Below are positions 17,689 through 26,489 of a stretch of 64,000 bases of DNA, piece by piece. The stretch covers positions 372,001-436,000 of the forward strand of contig NZ_CP155729.1 of NCBI RefSeq assembly GCF_039724765.1, given 5' to 3'. The translations under genes were made by a program, and so were the position numbers. Position 1 is the first letter of the stretch; each line of letters begins with the position of its first letter. The stretch comes from Sagittula stellata E-37 (GTDB lineage: Bacteria; Pseudomonadota; Alphaproteobacteria; Rhodobacterales; Rhodobacteraceae). The notes beneath the pieces were generated by a model. It was not told where the DNA came from. It ran no database searches and saw nothing but the letters and a program-made list of their open reading frames with translations.

Positions 17689-19401
17689 ATGGCCAAAGTT
17701 GCCGAAATCGTTGTGGATGCCCTGTTGGAAGCCGGCGCAAAACGCTGCTGGGGGATTGTCGGCGATACGATCAATCACTTCACCGATGCGGTGCGGAAGT
17801 CGGACCTGTGCTGGGTGCACGTGCGCCACGAAGAGGCCGGCGGTCTGGCCGCGGGTGGCGAAGCCTACTTCACCGGTGAGCTGGTGGTCTGCGCAGGCAC
17901 CTGCGGGCCAGGTACGCTCCATTTCGTCAACGGGATGTTCGAGAGCCACCGCAATGGCGCACCCGTCGTTCTGATCGCCTCGGACGTGGCGCGCGCCGAG
18001 ACCGGCCTTGGCTTCCCGCAAGAACTGGACCAACGCAAGATCTACGAACAATACAGCGTGTTCTGCGAATACATCTCGCATCCAGATCAGGCACGCCGGA
18101 TCACCGTGCAGGCCGCTCAGGCGGCGCTGACCAAGGGCGGCGTCGCAGTGGTCATCGTCAATGGCGACATGTTCGAAGAAGACAGCAAGGACGACCTGCC
18201 CTGGTCCGTCCATCGGCCCAAATCGCACCTGCGCCCCGTGGACGCAGAGCTTGACGCGCTGGCTGAAAAGCTCAACGCGGCGGGCACCGTCACGCTTTAC
18301 GCCGGGATCGGCGCGCGCGATGCCAAGCCTCAGCTTGTGGCGCTGGCACAAAAGCTGGCCGCGCCCATCGCCCACACCAGCCGCTCGAAGGAATTCATCG
18401 AGCCCGACAATCCCTACAACATCGGCATGATCGGCATCCTCGGCAACAAGGCGGGTGTCGAGGCGATCGACGCCGCCGATGTGATGCTCTGCCTTGGCAC
18501 GGATTTCGCCTATACGCAGTTTTATCCCGGGCAGGAGAAGATTGTGCAGATCGACCGCGATCCAACGCATATCGGACGCCGCGCGCCGGTGGGCATGGGC
18601 CTTGTCGGCGATGTCGGCGCGACCATCGATGCGCTTCTGGACCGGCTGAAGCAGAAAAACGACAAGTCCCATCTGGAGGCCGCACGAAAGCAGTGGAAAA
18701 AGGATCTCGACGGCTATGCTGACGAGGCTGAGGAAAGCGATCCATCGCTCATCCATCCGCAGTTCGTCACCCACACGCTCGACCGCCTGGCCGCGCCTGA
18801 CGCGATCTTTACCGCCGATGGCGGGTCGCCCATGGTCTGGCTGCTGCGGCACCTGACGGCGAACGGCCAGCGGAACTTCCTGACCAGCCTGCTGCATGGC
18901 ACGATGGCCAACGCCTATCCGCAGGCCATGGGCGCGGCGGCGGCCTATCCCGACCGTCAGGTCATCTCGATGAGCGGCGACGGTGGCATGACGATGCTCA
19001 TGGGCGATCTGCTGACGCTCAAACAGGAAAAGCTGCCGGTCAAAATTCTGATCTACAACAACGGCTCGCTCGGATTTGTCGAGATGGAACAACGTGTCGA
19101 AGGGTTGCTGGACAGCTACACCGGGCTTGAAAACCCCGATTTCGCCAAGCTGGCCGAAGTCTGCGGTCTCAAGGGTTGGCGCGTCGAAAACGCGGACGAC
19201 CTTGAAGGCGCGATGGCCGAATGGCTGGCCGCCGACGGACCGGCCGTTCTCGACGTTCGGGTCAACCGTGTCGAATTGGTCATGCCGCCCAAGGTCGAAG
19301 CCGGTCAGGTTGCCTCGACCGCGCTGTTCGGGATGAAGGCCGTGCTGGACGGCCGCGCGCGCGAGGTCATTTCTCTCCTCCGCGACAATTTCCTGCGGTA
19401 G
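17689..19401 (+). CDS. poxB: Pyruvate:quinone oxidoreductase (ubiquinone-dependent pyruvate dehydrogenase)
   Basis: This 570-residue protein matches PoxB, which decarboxylates pyruvate to acetate and passes electrons to ubiquinone at the membrane, using ThDP and FAD. The N-terminal ThDP domain has the activating glutamate in VHVRHEEAGG (E48) and VCAGTCGPGTLHFVNGMFES. A central FAD-binding domain spans about 185-335. The C-terminal domain has SMSGDGGMTMLMGDLL, ending in IYNNGSLGFVEME. The last residues (VLDGRAREVISLLRDNFLR) resemble the C-terminal lipid-binding helix of E. coli PoxB. Its place between the glutamate-synthase-like gene and dedA suggests a small stationary-phase or stress operon. 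Confidence 0.85.
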   Translation: MAKVAEIVVDALLEAGAKRCWGIVGDTINHFTDAVRKSDLCWVHVRHEEAGGLAAGGEAYFTGELVVCAGTCGPGTLHFVNGMFESHRNGAPVVLIASDVARAETGLGFPQELDQRKIYEQYSVFCEYISHPDQARRITVQAAQAALTKGGVAVVIVNGDMFEEDSKDDLPWSVHRPKSHLRPVDAELDALAEKLNAAGTVTLYAGIGARDAKPQLVALAQKLAAPIAHTSRSKEFIEPDNPYNIGMIGILGNKAGVEAIDAADVMLCLGTDFAYTQFYPGQEKIVQIDRDPTHIGRRAPVGMGLVGDVGATIDALLDRLKQKNDKSHLEAARKQWKKDLDGYADEAEESDPSLIHPQFVTHTLDRLAAPDAIFTADGGSPMVWLLRHLTANGQRNFLTSLLHGTMANAYPQAMGAAAAYPDRQVISMSGDGGMTMLMGDLLTLKQEKLPVKILIYNNGSLGFVEMEQRVEGLLDSYTGLENPDFAKLAEVCGLKGWRVENADDLEGAMAEWLAADGPAVLDVRVNRVELVMPPKVEAGQVASTALFGMKAVLDGRAREVISLLRDNFLR

Positions 19402-19449
19402 AGTGGAAGGAAAGTGTTCCATGCAGAAAGTTGAAAGGCGAGAGACTCC

Positions 19450-20064
19450 ATGACCGTCTCGGTGGTGTCTGGCTGGGGGTTGCTGGGTGGCAGCATCCCG
19501 GCCGCCGTCTTCATTACCATCCTTCTTGAGGCTTTTGGCGTGCCGCTGCCTGGCGAAAGCGCGCTGATCGCCGCCTCGGCCGCCGCGGGGGCGGGCGAGA
19601 CACGGCTGCCTTTGGTCTTTTTGGCGGCGTGGGCGGGGGCCGTAATCGGCGACAACATCGGCTACTTCATCGGGCGCCGATACGGGCAATCCTTGGTCGA
19701 GCGCTACGGCGCGCGCATTGGACTGACACAGGCGCTTTATGCGCGCGTCGAGCTCGCGGCGCGGAAATACGGGGCGTTCATGGTTGTCGTCGCGCGGTTC
19801 TTCGTCGTTCTGCGCCAATTCAACGGGTTGGTCGCGGGATCGACGGGAATGCCGTGGTTCCGGTTCCTTGTCGCCAACATCGTCGGCGCGGCGGCCTGGG
19901 CCGCAGTATGGACATTGCTGGGCGACAGGGCCGCGCGCTGGCTGACACACCATCCGAACGTGATGCACGCGGTTCCGCTGTTCGCGTTTGCAGCGGTTGC
20001 GATCTTTGTCTCCGTTCTTCTTTATCGAAGACGGGGCTCACGCCGAGGCCCCCGAGGGTCGTAA
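19450..20064 (+). CDS. DedA family membrane protein
   Basis: This 204-residue integral membrane protein shows the DedA/SNARE-associated family pattern: a re-entrant start TILLEAFGVPLPGESALIAA, the glycine-rich GDNIGYFIGRRYGQSLVERY, and the arginine-containing RFFVVLRQFNGLVAGSTGM followed by MPWFRFLVANIVGAAAWA. DedA proteins take part in lipid-carrier recycling and membrane homeostasis. It follows poxB after 48 bp on the same strand. A small basic C-terminal tail (YRRRGSRRGPRGS) ends the protein. Confidence 0.9.
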   Translation: MTVSVVSGWGLLGGSIPAAVFITILLEAFGVPLPGESALIAASAAAGAGETRLPLVFLAAWAGAVIGDNIGYFIGRRYGQSLVERYGARIGLTQALYARVELAARKYGAFMVVVARFFVVLRQFNGLVAGSTGMPWFRFLVANIVGAAAWAAVWTLLGDRAARWLTHHPNVMHAVPLFAFAAVAIFVSVLLYRRRGSRRGPRGS

Positions 20065-20244
20065 CCTTTCGACGCAAGCGACACACGGCAGCGGAGACGC
20101 TGTCGTGACCGCGACGGAGCAACGAGACTGTAAGCATCGGCTGACTTTTCTTACATGTTTGTAATCACGGCACCAAATGCAGGTGATCGGGTTCCCCCAC
20201 CATGTAGACGATCAGATATTCCATTCTCGAAGAAGGGGCAGACC

Positions 20245-21534
20245 GTGACTGACACCTCCAAACACAGCCTTTCGTTAATCGAAGTCGTCTCTCTAGGCAT
20301 CGGCACGATGATCGGCGCGGGGATCTTCGCGCTCTTCGGCACAATCTCCGATCTTGCGGGGGGCTATGCCTGGCTGGCCTTTGCGGCCTCTGCCATCGTC
20401 TCCGCCTCTGCGGGATACAGCTATGCCGTTCTGGCGAGGTCCGCCTCGACCAATGGCGGGATCGCCGAATATCTGGACATCGGCTGGCAAGGTGGGCTGG
20501 TCGGGCGGACCATCGCCTTTTGTTACTATCTGTCGATTGCGGTCGTCCTCGGCCTCGTGGCGAAGTCCTTTGGTCACTACACGACCAAGGTGCTGTCCCT
20601 TGGCGACGGGACGGTCCTTTGGTTCGGTATCGCGGTGATGCTGCTCTTTCTTCTGATCAACGCGCTGGGGCTGCGTCTGCTGGGCCTGTCGGAAAAGCTG
20701 ATGGTGGGCGCGAAGCTACTTGTCCTCGTCGGCTTCACCATCGTCGCCTTCACGCAATTCGACCCCGCCACCTATGCGCAAAACAGCGGGTCGGTCGCGT
20801 TCAACGCCGGCGACTTTGTCAACGCGGTGGCGCTGGCCAACCTGTCTTTTGCCGGTTTCGCGGTCATCGCGAACGCCGGTGGCGCCGTCCAGGGCGGCAC
20901 CGGGACCATCGGGCGCGCCATCTTCATCGCCATCGCCGTGGTGGCGGCCATCTACATCCTGCTGGATATCGCGGTCTTCGGCAGCATCGACCTGTCGCGG
21001 ATCGAACAGGCCAAGGACTACGCCCTCGCCGAAGCGGCCACCCCGGTTCTGGGGCAAGCGGGTTTCATGTTGCTTGGCATCACCGCGATGGTCTCCACGG
21101 CCACCAACATCAACGCCAATATCTTCTCGGGATCGAACACGATCAGCTACATGGCCAAGAACCGCGAGCTGAGCCCGACCCTGTCCCGGCATATCTTCCT
21201 GCGCCAGGGCAATATCGCGATGATCGCGACGGTGGTGATCGTGATCGTGATGCTTGTCTCGATGGATCTCGAGCAGATCGGTGACGTGGCCAGCCTGACC
21301 TTCCTGCTGGTTCACACCTTTGTCCCGCTCGGCGCGGCGCTTCACGTGGCGCGTGGCGAAGGGCGCGGGAACCGCACACTCTTGTGGCTCGCCGCGATCC
21401 TCAATGCCGGGGTCATGGTGTTCTTTGCCTACCACCTGATCGGCGACAAGACTTTGGAGCTTTATGTCTTCGGCGGTGTGGTGGTCTTTGCGCTGGCGTT
21501 CTGCGCGATCAGCAAGGCCATGATCGACCGGTAA
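20245..21534 (+). CDS. APC superfamily amino acid/polyamine permease
   Basis: This 429-residue protein has about 12 membrane segments and the family opening LIEVVSLGIGTMIGAGIFAL (first helix with the unwound GAGIF substrate site), then SANASTNGG-like SASTNGGIAEYLDIGW and NLSFAGFAVIANAGGAVQGG. It is a secondary importer of amino acids or related compounds. A GTG start at 20245 is chosen because AGAAGGGG lies 6-10 nt upstream and homologues start near TDTSKHSLSLIEV; the upstream ATG at 20155 has no such signal. Substrate cannot be told. Confidence 0.85.
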   Translation: MTDTSKHSLSLIEVVSLGIGTMIGAGIFALFGTISDLAGGYAWLAFAASAIVSASAGYSYAVLARSASTNGGIAEYLDIGWQGGLVGRTIAFCYYLSIAVVLGLVAKSFGHYTTKVLSLGDGTVLWFGIAVMLLFLLINALGLRLLGLSEKLMVGAKLLVLVGFTIVAFTQFDPATYAQNSGSVAFNAGDFVNAVALANLSFAGFAVIANAGGAVQGGTGTIGRAIFIAIAVVAAIYILLDIAVFGSIDLSRIEQAKDYALAEAATPVLGQAGFMLLGITAMVSTATNINANIFSGSNTISYMAKNRELSPTLSRHIFLRQGNIAMIATVVIVIVMLVSMDLEQIGDVASLTFLLVHTFVPLGAALHVARGEGRGNRTLLWLAAILNAGVMVFFAYHLIGDKTLELYVFGGVVVFALAFCAISKAMIDR

Positions 21535-21566
21535 AGCGGCTTGATGCGCCAGATGGAGCTGTGCGC

Positions 21567-22094
21567 CTACGTCGCGCAGAACTCTGCAAAGCGGCGTAGA
21601 AAATTCTCAACCTCCCGCCGCCCCTCGGGCAGATCCAAATGCTCTGCTATCTCGGCGGGAGATTTCTTCATCAGCTCAAAGCGCAAGAAGAGATCACTGG
21701 AAAACCGCGTACTGACCGTGGCCAGGACGATGCGCAGCTGGGCCAACACATCGTCGCCGCGGTGGGAGCTGTGCATCAGGGCGATCGGCTTGTGGATGAT
21801 CTCATCGCGCGACACCAGCCAATCTATCGCGTTCTTCAGACCGCCGGGGATGGCCCTGACATATTCGGGACTGGAAATGATGAGCCCGTCGCAGCCTTGG
21901 ATTTGGTCGACGAAGATCTGAACGGCGTCCGGCAGCGGGTCCGTTTCCAGATCCGGTGAAAAGACCGGCAAATCGCCAACCCTGTCGAACACGGAAATCA
22001 CATGATCCGGGCGCCCGATATCCGCCACGGCACGCAGCATAGCCGTATTGGTCGAGAGCCGTCGGGCACTGCCTGAGATCGCAAGAAAATCCAT
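21567..22094 (-). CDS. NADPH-dependent FMN reductase family protein
   Basis: This 175-residue flavodoxin-fold protein begins MDFLAISGSARRLSTNTAML, the phosphate-binding loop of NAD(P)H-dependent FMN reductases. It has the second signature LIISSPEYVRAIPGGLKNAIDW. Such proteins reduce FMN, quinones, azo dyes or chromate. The start is set at MDF because sequence upstream of it is not family-like. It lies 94 bp beyond the cyo operon end on the same strand, and might be carried on the same transcript. Confidence 0.85.
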   Translation of the reverse strand: MDFLAISGSARRLSTNTAMLRAVADIGRPDHVISVFDRVGDLPVFSPDLETDPLPDAVQIFVDQIQGCDGLIISSPEYVRAIPGGLKNAIDWLVSRDEIIHKPIALMHSSHRGDDVLAQLRIVLATVSTRFSSDLFLRFELMKKSPAEIAEHLDLPEGRREVENFLRRFAEFCAT

Positions 22095-22188
22095 GCGCCC
22101 GCAATACAGCGCACTGGCTTCCGCTTCAACGAACGCTGTGGCCGAGTGGGGGCCCTCTGGCATGTGCCGGAGCTCCGCGCGCGAGGGG

Positions 22189-22500
22189 TCACATCATCCG
22201 GGCCATCAGGTTGCCCAGCACCCAGACCGTTCCGGCGACCATGATCGCGATGATCAACCCGGTGAACAGGATAAGCTGCAAGTCTTCGCGTTTCTGGCGG
22301 GAGAAGTCGATGTGCAGGAAAAAGCGGAAGTGGACGACCACCTGCACGGCCGCTAGCACTGCCAGCGATGCAAAGATGCCCATGGGGCCGAAGGGTTGCA
22401 GGATCGCTGTCGCAAACGACAGGGCCGTCAGGACGATGGCCGCCGCAAAGCCCGTGAAATACATGCGCAGATCCTGTGCGCGTTCGTCGCGATCATTCAT
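22189..22500 (-). CDS. cyoD: Cytochrome bo3 ubiquinol oxidase subunit IV
   Basis: This 103-residue protein has three hydrophobic helices (about 14-32, 42-62, 77-97), with the loop HFRFFLHIDFSRQKREDLQL typical of CyoD. It is the small non-catalytic subunit that helps CuB assembly in subunit I. Its start overlaps the cyoC stop by 4 bp. It is the last gene of cyoABCD. Confidence 0.9.
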   Translation of the reverse strand: MNDRDERAQDLRMYFTGFAAAIVLTALSFATAILQPFGPMGIFASLAVLAAVQVVVHFRFFLHIDFSRQKREDLQLILFTGLIIAIMVAGTVWVLGNLMARMM

Positions 22501-23132
22501 GTCAGCAGCCCCGGAAGAAAGACGACCGAGAAAATCCCGATCCAGATGATGTCGAGAAAGTGCCAGTACAGCCCCAGCCGCAGCACACGCGTTTTCACAT
22601 CATCGGCAAAGCCGAATATGGCGATCTGAACGCAGACGACCAGGATCATGAGGCTGCCCACCGTGACGTGCAGCCCATGCAGCCCGACCAACGCCCAATA
22701 AGCGCTGAGATAGCCCGACCGCATCGGCACCGCGCCCTTTTCGGCCGCGTCGATGAAGTCGCGGACCTCAAGCCCCAGAAAGCACAGACCGAAGGCCAGC
22801 GAGGCCAGAAGCCAGAGGATCGTGCTGCGCGGCGAAGATCCGTGTTTCATGGCGACCGTCGCAATTCCGAAGAGCAGCGAACTGATCAGTAGCGCTCCGG
22901 TCTGCAAGCCGATGCTTGTGACATCGACGATGTCGGCATTGCCCGGCCCCCCCGCCGTCGCATGAATCGAGGCGGCATAGGTGGCAAAGAACATCGCGAA
23001 GGTGACGAGGTCACTCATCAGGAAGATCCAGAACCCGAAGACAACCGTCTCGGCGTCCTTGTGCGCCTGACCGTGTGCGGGGCCAAGGTTCAGTCCGGGA
23101 TGGCTGTTGGCGTTCGCGGTCGATGTCGTCAT
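22497..23132 (-). CDS. cyoC: Cytochrome bo3 ubiquinol oxidase subunit III
   Basis: This 211-residue protein has five membrane helices and the haem-copper oxidase subunit III signatures VFGFWIFLMSDLVTFAMFFA and YWALVGLHGLHVTVGSLMIL, with a C-terminal YWHFLDIIWIGIFSVVF. Subunit III lacks redox centres and stabilises the complex. The start at 23132 (MTTSTANANS) falls 1 bp after the cyoB stop; a longer frame would run into cyoB. Confidence 0.9.
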   Translation of the reverse strand: MTTSTANANSHPGLNLGPAHGQAHKDAETVVFGFWIFLMSDLVTFAMFFATYAASIHATAGGPGNADIVDVTSIGLQTGALLISSLLFGIATVAMKHGSSPRSTILWLLASLAFGLCFLGLEVRDFIDAAEKGAVPMRSGYLSAYWALVGLHGLHVTVGSLMILVVCVQIAIFGFADDVKTRVLRLGLYWHFLDIIWIGIFSVVFLPGLLT

Positions 23133-23133
23133 C

Positions 23134-25212
23134 TCACGCCTCCGAAATGCGGGCGGCAAAGCCGCGATTGTCTGTGGAAACCTCGTCGCGCCGGTCGGTG
23201 AACCGCCCTTGTTGCGCCATGGCGATCCAGTCCCGCTCGGTCCGCTCGATCACGTCGGCGGGAATGATCTCGCCCTTGTCGCGGACGAAGCCGAGGCCGA
23301 TGGCGTGGATCAGCAGCGCAAGTCCCGACAGGATGGCCAGCCACCACATCCAGAACACCATGGCAAAGCCCAGGGCCGTGCCGAAGACGATGATCGTCAG
23401 GCCGATCCAGCTGGTCGGGGCCAGTTCGATATCCTCGTAGGAGTTGGCTTCGATGTCGTAGACGGTTCCTTTCGACTTCTCGACTGCAAAGGCGTCCTGG
23501 CTATGCACCTCGGGGATGAAGGCAAAGTTCCATTCCGGCACCGGCGCTGGCGTGGCCCATTCCAGTGTCCTCCCGTCCCATGGATCACCGCCGGGCACCG
23601 CCAGCGCCTCGCGCCGTTTGGCCGAGACAACGAAGGTGCCGATCAGCGCGCCAAGCGCCGCGAGAACGCAAAGCGCTCCACCCATCGTCACGATCATATA
23701 GGGGATGTAGCTGGGATCGTCGAAGGCCGGGCTGCGCCGCGGCATCCCCATCAGGCCAACAACGTAGAGCGGCATGAAGGCGAAGGTGAAGCCGACAATG
23801 AAGAGCCACGCGGTGGTGGCCGACCAGCGTTCGTCCAGACGGAAACCGAAAAACTTCGGGAACCAGACATAGATGCCGGCCAGCACCGCAAACAGCGTCC
23901 CGGGCAGCAGCACATTGTGGAAATGCGCCACCACGAACTGGCTGTTGTGCACGGTGAAGTTGATCGTCGGATTGGCCAGAAGGATGCCGGTATAGCCGCC
24001 CACCGCGAAGAAAAAGATGAACCCGGCCAGATAGATGATCGGGGTCCGCATCCGGATCCGTCCGCCCCAGAGCGTGGCGATCCAGACATAGACCTTCACC
24101 CCCGTGGGGATGGCGATCAGCATGGTGGCGACGCCGAATGCCACGTTGATCGTCGGGCTTTGGCCCATGGTAAAGAAGTGGTGCAGCCAGACGGTAAAGG
24201 ACAGCACGGCGATGGCCATGGTGGCGATCACCAGCGACATGTAGCCGTAGATCCGCTTGCCCGAAAAGATCGCCGTGAACTCGGAATAAAGGCCGAATGC
24301 GGGCAGGATCAGGATATAGACCTCCGGATGGCCGAACATCCAGAACAGGTTGGCGAAGTTCATCATGTTTCCGCCAAGGTCGTTGGTGAAGAAGTGGAAA
24401 TCGAGATACCGGTCCAGCGCCTGCATGATGACCACGGCCGTGAGCGGCGGCAGGGCAAAGACCAGCAGGATCGAGGTGCAGAGCGCCGTCCAGACAAAGA
24501 TCGGCATCCGCATGAAGGTCATGCCGGGGCAGCGCATCTTGTAGATCGTCACCGCAAAGTTGATCCCCGTCAGCAGCGACCCGATCCCCGACAGGCCCAG
24601 CGACCAGATCCAGTAATCCGGGCCCGTGCCGGGTTGGAAGGCGACGCCGGTATAGGGCGGATAGCCGGTCCAGCCGCCGGTCGCGAATTGCCCGACGACG
24701 AGGCTGATCATCAACAGCATCGCGCCGACAATGGTAAAGCCAAGGCTGATCTGGTTGAGCCGCGGGAAGGCCACGTCGCGCGCGCCGATCTGCAAGGGCA
24801 CCAGAAGGTTCATGAAGCCGATCAGGAAGGGCATGAGCACGAAGAAGATCATGATCGTGCCGTGGGTCGAGAACAGCTCGGAGAAGTGGTCGGGCGTCAG
24901 GTAGCCGCCCTGGTACGAGGTGACGTATTGCGACCGCATCACCACGCCTTCGGCCACGCCGCGGGCGAACATGACAAGGCCCGTGACGATATACATGATG
25001 CCGATTTTCTTATGATCGGTGGTGTTGAGCCAGGTGAACAGCAGGGGCCTCCACCAACCCTTGATCAGCAGCAGGGCGGCGACGATGACCCCGCCGATAA
25101 CGGCCAGCCACCCGGCGGAACTGCCGACGATGTTACTGGCCGTGGGGTCGCGAAAGATGTCAAAGATCGCGATGTCGTCCCAACCGAGACGTCCGAAGAA
25201 AAAGTGTTCCAT
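23134..25212 (-). CDS. cyoB: Cytochrome bo3 ubiquinol oxidase subunit I
   Basis: This 692-residue catalytic subunit carries the low-spin haem, the high-spin haem and CuB. It contains NTTDHKKIGIMYIVTGLVMF near the start of the core, the His-Tyr cross-link motif GHPEVYILILPAFGLYSE, VWLHHFFTMGQ (CuB histidine pair) and VVAHFHNVLLPGTLFAV (haem ligands). It is a proton-pumping quinol oxidase that reduces O2 to water. Length is slightly above the E. coli protein because of an extended C-terminal tail with REEVSTDNR-like hydrophilic sequence. It starts 12 bp after cyoA. Confidence 0.93.
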   Translation of the reverse strand: MEHFFFGRLGWDDIAIFDIFRDPTASNIVGSSAGWLAVIGGVIVAALLLIKGWWRPLLFTWLNTTDHKKIGIMYIVTGLVMFARGVAEGVVMRSQYVTSYQGGYLTPDHFSELFSTHGTIMIFFVLMPFLIGFMNLLVPLQIGARDVAFPRLNQISLGFTIVGAMLLMISLVVGQFATGGWTGYPPYTGVAFQPGTGPDYWIWSLGLSGIGSLLTGINFAVTIYKMRCPGMTFMRMPIFVWTALCTSILLVFALPPLTAVVIMQALDRYLDFHFFTNDLGGNMMNFANLFWMFGHPEVYILILPAFGLYSEFTAIFSGKRIYGYMSLVIATMAIAVLSFTVWLHHFFTMGQSPTINVAFGVATMLIAIPTGVKVYVWIATLWGGRIRMRTPIIYLAGFIFFFAVGGYTGILLANPTINFTVHNSQFVVAHFHNVLLPGTLFAVLAGIYVWFPKFFGFRLDERWSATTAWLFIVGFTFAFMPLYVVGLMGMPRRSPAFDDPSYIPYMIVTMGGALCVLAALGALIGTFVVSAKRREALAVPGGDPWDGRTLEWATPAPVPEWNFAFIPEVHSQDAFAVEKSKGTVYDIEANSYEDIELAPTSWIGLTIIVFGTALGFAMVFWMWWLAILSGLALLIHAIGLGFVRDKGEIIPADVIERTERDWIAMAQQGRFTDRRDEVSTDNRGFAARISEA

Positions 25213-25224
25213 GTCCTGTCGCTT

Positions 25225-26277
25225 CTACTGGCCGGACCCGGCGGGATCGGTAGGGGTGTCTGTTTGCGCCATGTTCATCTGGCTCATTCCGAAATGGCCG
25301 TTCGCCAGCAATGTGTCGCAGGCACCAGTGGGCAAGGCGCCTTTCGCAGGATCGTAGAGGGGGCTTCCCGGCTGTGCCTCTGGCGGCACGGCAGTGCCCT
25401 GATGATAGCGGGCCACTACGCGGTCAAAGAGGCAGGCGTCAGCCAAAGGCCGAAGCTCCGGCGTGGCGGGGTGGTATTCCTGCGCGCTGTCACCCTTTAC
25501 AACCAATCTGGCATAGCTTTCGGCATCCAGCGGCGCGCCCGTGGCGCCATCGACCCAGGCGTCGAACTGTGCCGCCGACACGGCACGCATCGGCACACGC
25601 ATGTTCGCGAACCCGTAGCCGTTGAACTGCGTCTGTGTCGCCAACCCTTCACCCTCGCGATTGGCGGCCAGGTTCAGTTTGGTGATCATCCCCGGCATCG
25701 CGTAGATCTGCCCGGCAAAGCCGTTCGGCAGAAAGCTCTGCATCACCGTGTCCGTGGTCAGGCGGAAGGTGACGGGACGGCCTGTCGGGATGACGATTTC
25801 GTCCAGCGCCGCGACCTGTTGGTCCGGGTAGATCGCCAGATAACGGAAATCGGTGCCCACAAGATCGATCTCAAGCGGGTCGTCCCCCAAAGGTTGGTAC
25901 GGATCCAGCTTGAGCGTGGCCTGTGCGAGCCAGAACGCCAGAACGCAGATCACGAGGACGGGCACCCCCCAGATCGCGGCCTCGAACCACTTGTTGAACT
26001 CCCAGTCGGGCGTGTAGCGCGCAGACCCCCCAATTCGGTAGCGAAACAGCATGATCGGCAAGAGGATCATCGCAGGCAGAACCGCCACCAGAGCAATCAG
26101 TGCGGCGCGGAGGAAGTGTGCCGACTGATCCTGCATGATCGGTCCGATGGGGCTGAACAGATCAGCGGCATTGGCCCGGTCCGGCGAGGCGATCAACAGG
26201 CCCGCAACGAACAAGACCGACACCGACGCCGCAGCTCTGTGGTGGTGCGCCGAAAGGACGAGCCGTCCAGCATTCAT
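25225..26277 (-). CDS. cyoA: Cytochrome bo3 ubiquinol oxidase subunit II
   Basis: This 350-residue protein has an N-terminal hydrophobic segment, two membrane helices (about 52-75 and 95-118) and a periplasmic cupredoxin domain. Typical motifs are EAAIWGVPVLVICVLAFWLA, FRYLAIYPDQQVAALDEIVI and MQSFLPNGFAGQIYAMPGM. The CuA cysteine-histidine motif of cytochrome c oxidases is absent, so this is a quinol oxidase. Unlike many CyoA proteins, no lipobox cysteine is visible after the signal-like segment (LIASPDRANAADLF). The C-terminal tail is long and holds two cysteines. Its ATG overlaps the stop of a small upstream frame by 4 bp. Confidence 0.9.
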   Translation of the reverse strand: MNAGRLVLSAHHHRAAASVSVLFVAGLLIASPDRANAADLFSPIGPIMQDQSAHFLRAALIALVAVLPAMILLPIMLFRYRIGGSARYTPDWEFNKWFEAAIWGVPVLVICVLAFWLAQATLKLDPYQPLGDDPLEIDLVGTDFRYLAIYPDQQVAALDEIVIPTGRPVTFRLTTDTVMQSFLPNGFAGQIYAMPGMITKLNLAANREGEGLATQTQFNGYGFANMRVPMRAVSAAQFDAWVDGATGAPLDAESYARLVVKGDSAQEYHPATPELRPLADACLFDRVVARYHQGTAVPPEAQPGSPLYDPAKGALPTGACDTLLANGHFGMSQMNMAQTDTPTDPAGSGQ

Positions 26278-26489
26278 GCTGTCATGCCTCCTTGTGTCAG
26301 GTGGTCCGGCGTCGCGGCGACGAGTGCGGGGGGCACAAAGAGGTCATCGGTTTTGGTCGGTACGGTCTTCGCCTCTGTCACGACGCGCAGAGCCGCCGCA
26401 GGGGCGACGCGTCTCTCGGCGAAGACAAACCCGGAAACCGTCAAGCCACCCGGCGAGGCTTTGGACATTCTCATCGCATACAGCGGCAT
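26274..26489 (-). CDS. Small unknown protein coupled to cyoA
   Basis: This 71-residue frame (MPLYAMRMSKASPGGLTVSG...) has a strong ribosome binding site, GGAGG with 6-7 nt before ATG. Its stop overlaps the cyoA start in ATGA, so translation of cyoA would be coupled to it. No membrane segment or known motif is seen; it is Ala/Val/Pro-rich with PTKTDDLFVPPALVAATPDH. It may be a small accessory protein or a leader frame controlling the oxidase operon. It could also be chance, given high GC, but the start signal and overlap favour translation. Confidence 0.5.
   Translation of the reverse strand: MPLYAMRMSKASPGGLTVSGFVFAERRVAPAAALRVVTEAKTVPTKTDDLFVPPALVAATPDHLTQGGMTA

Noticed and set aside
17095..19968. 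Very long open frame (957 codons) on the minus strand opposite poxB and the glutamate-synthase-like gene
   Set aside because: It is a shadow frame of high-GC coding sequence; the plus-strand products carry clear family motifs over the same bases and the antisense product does not.
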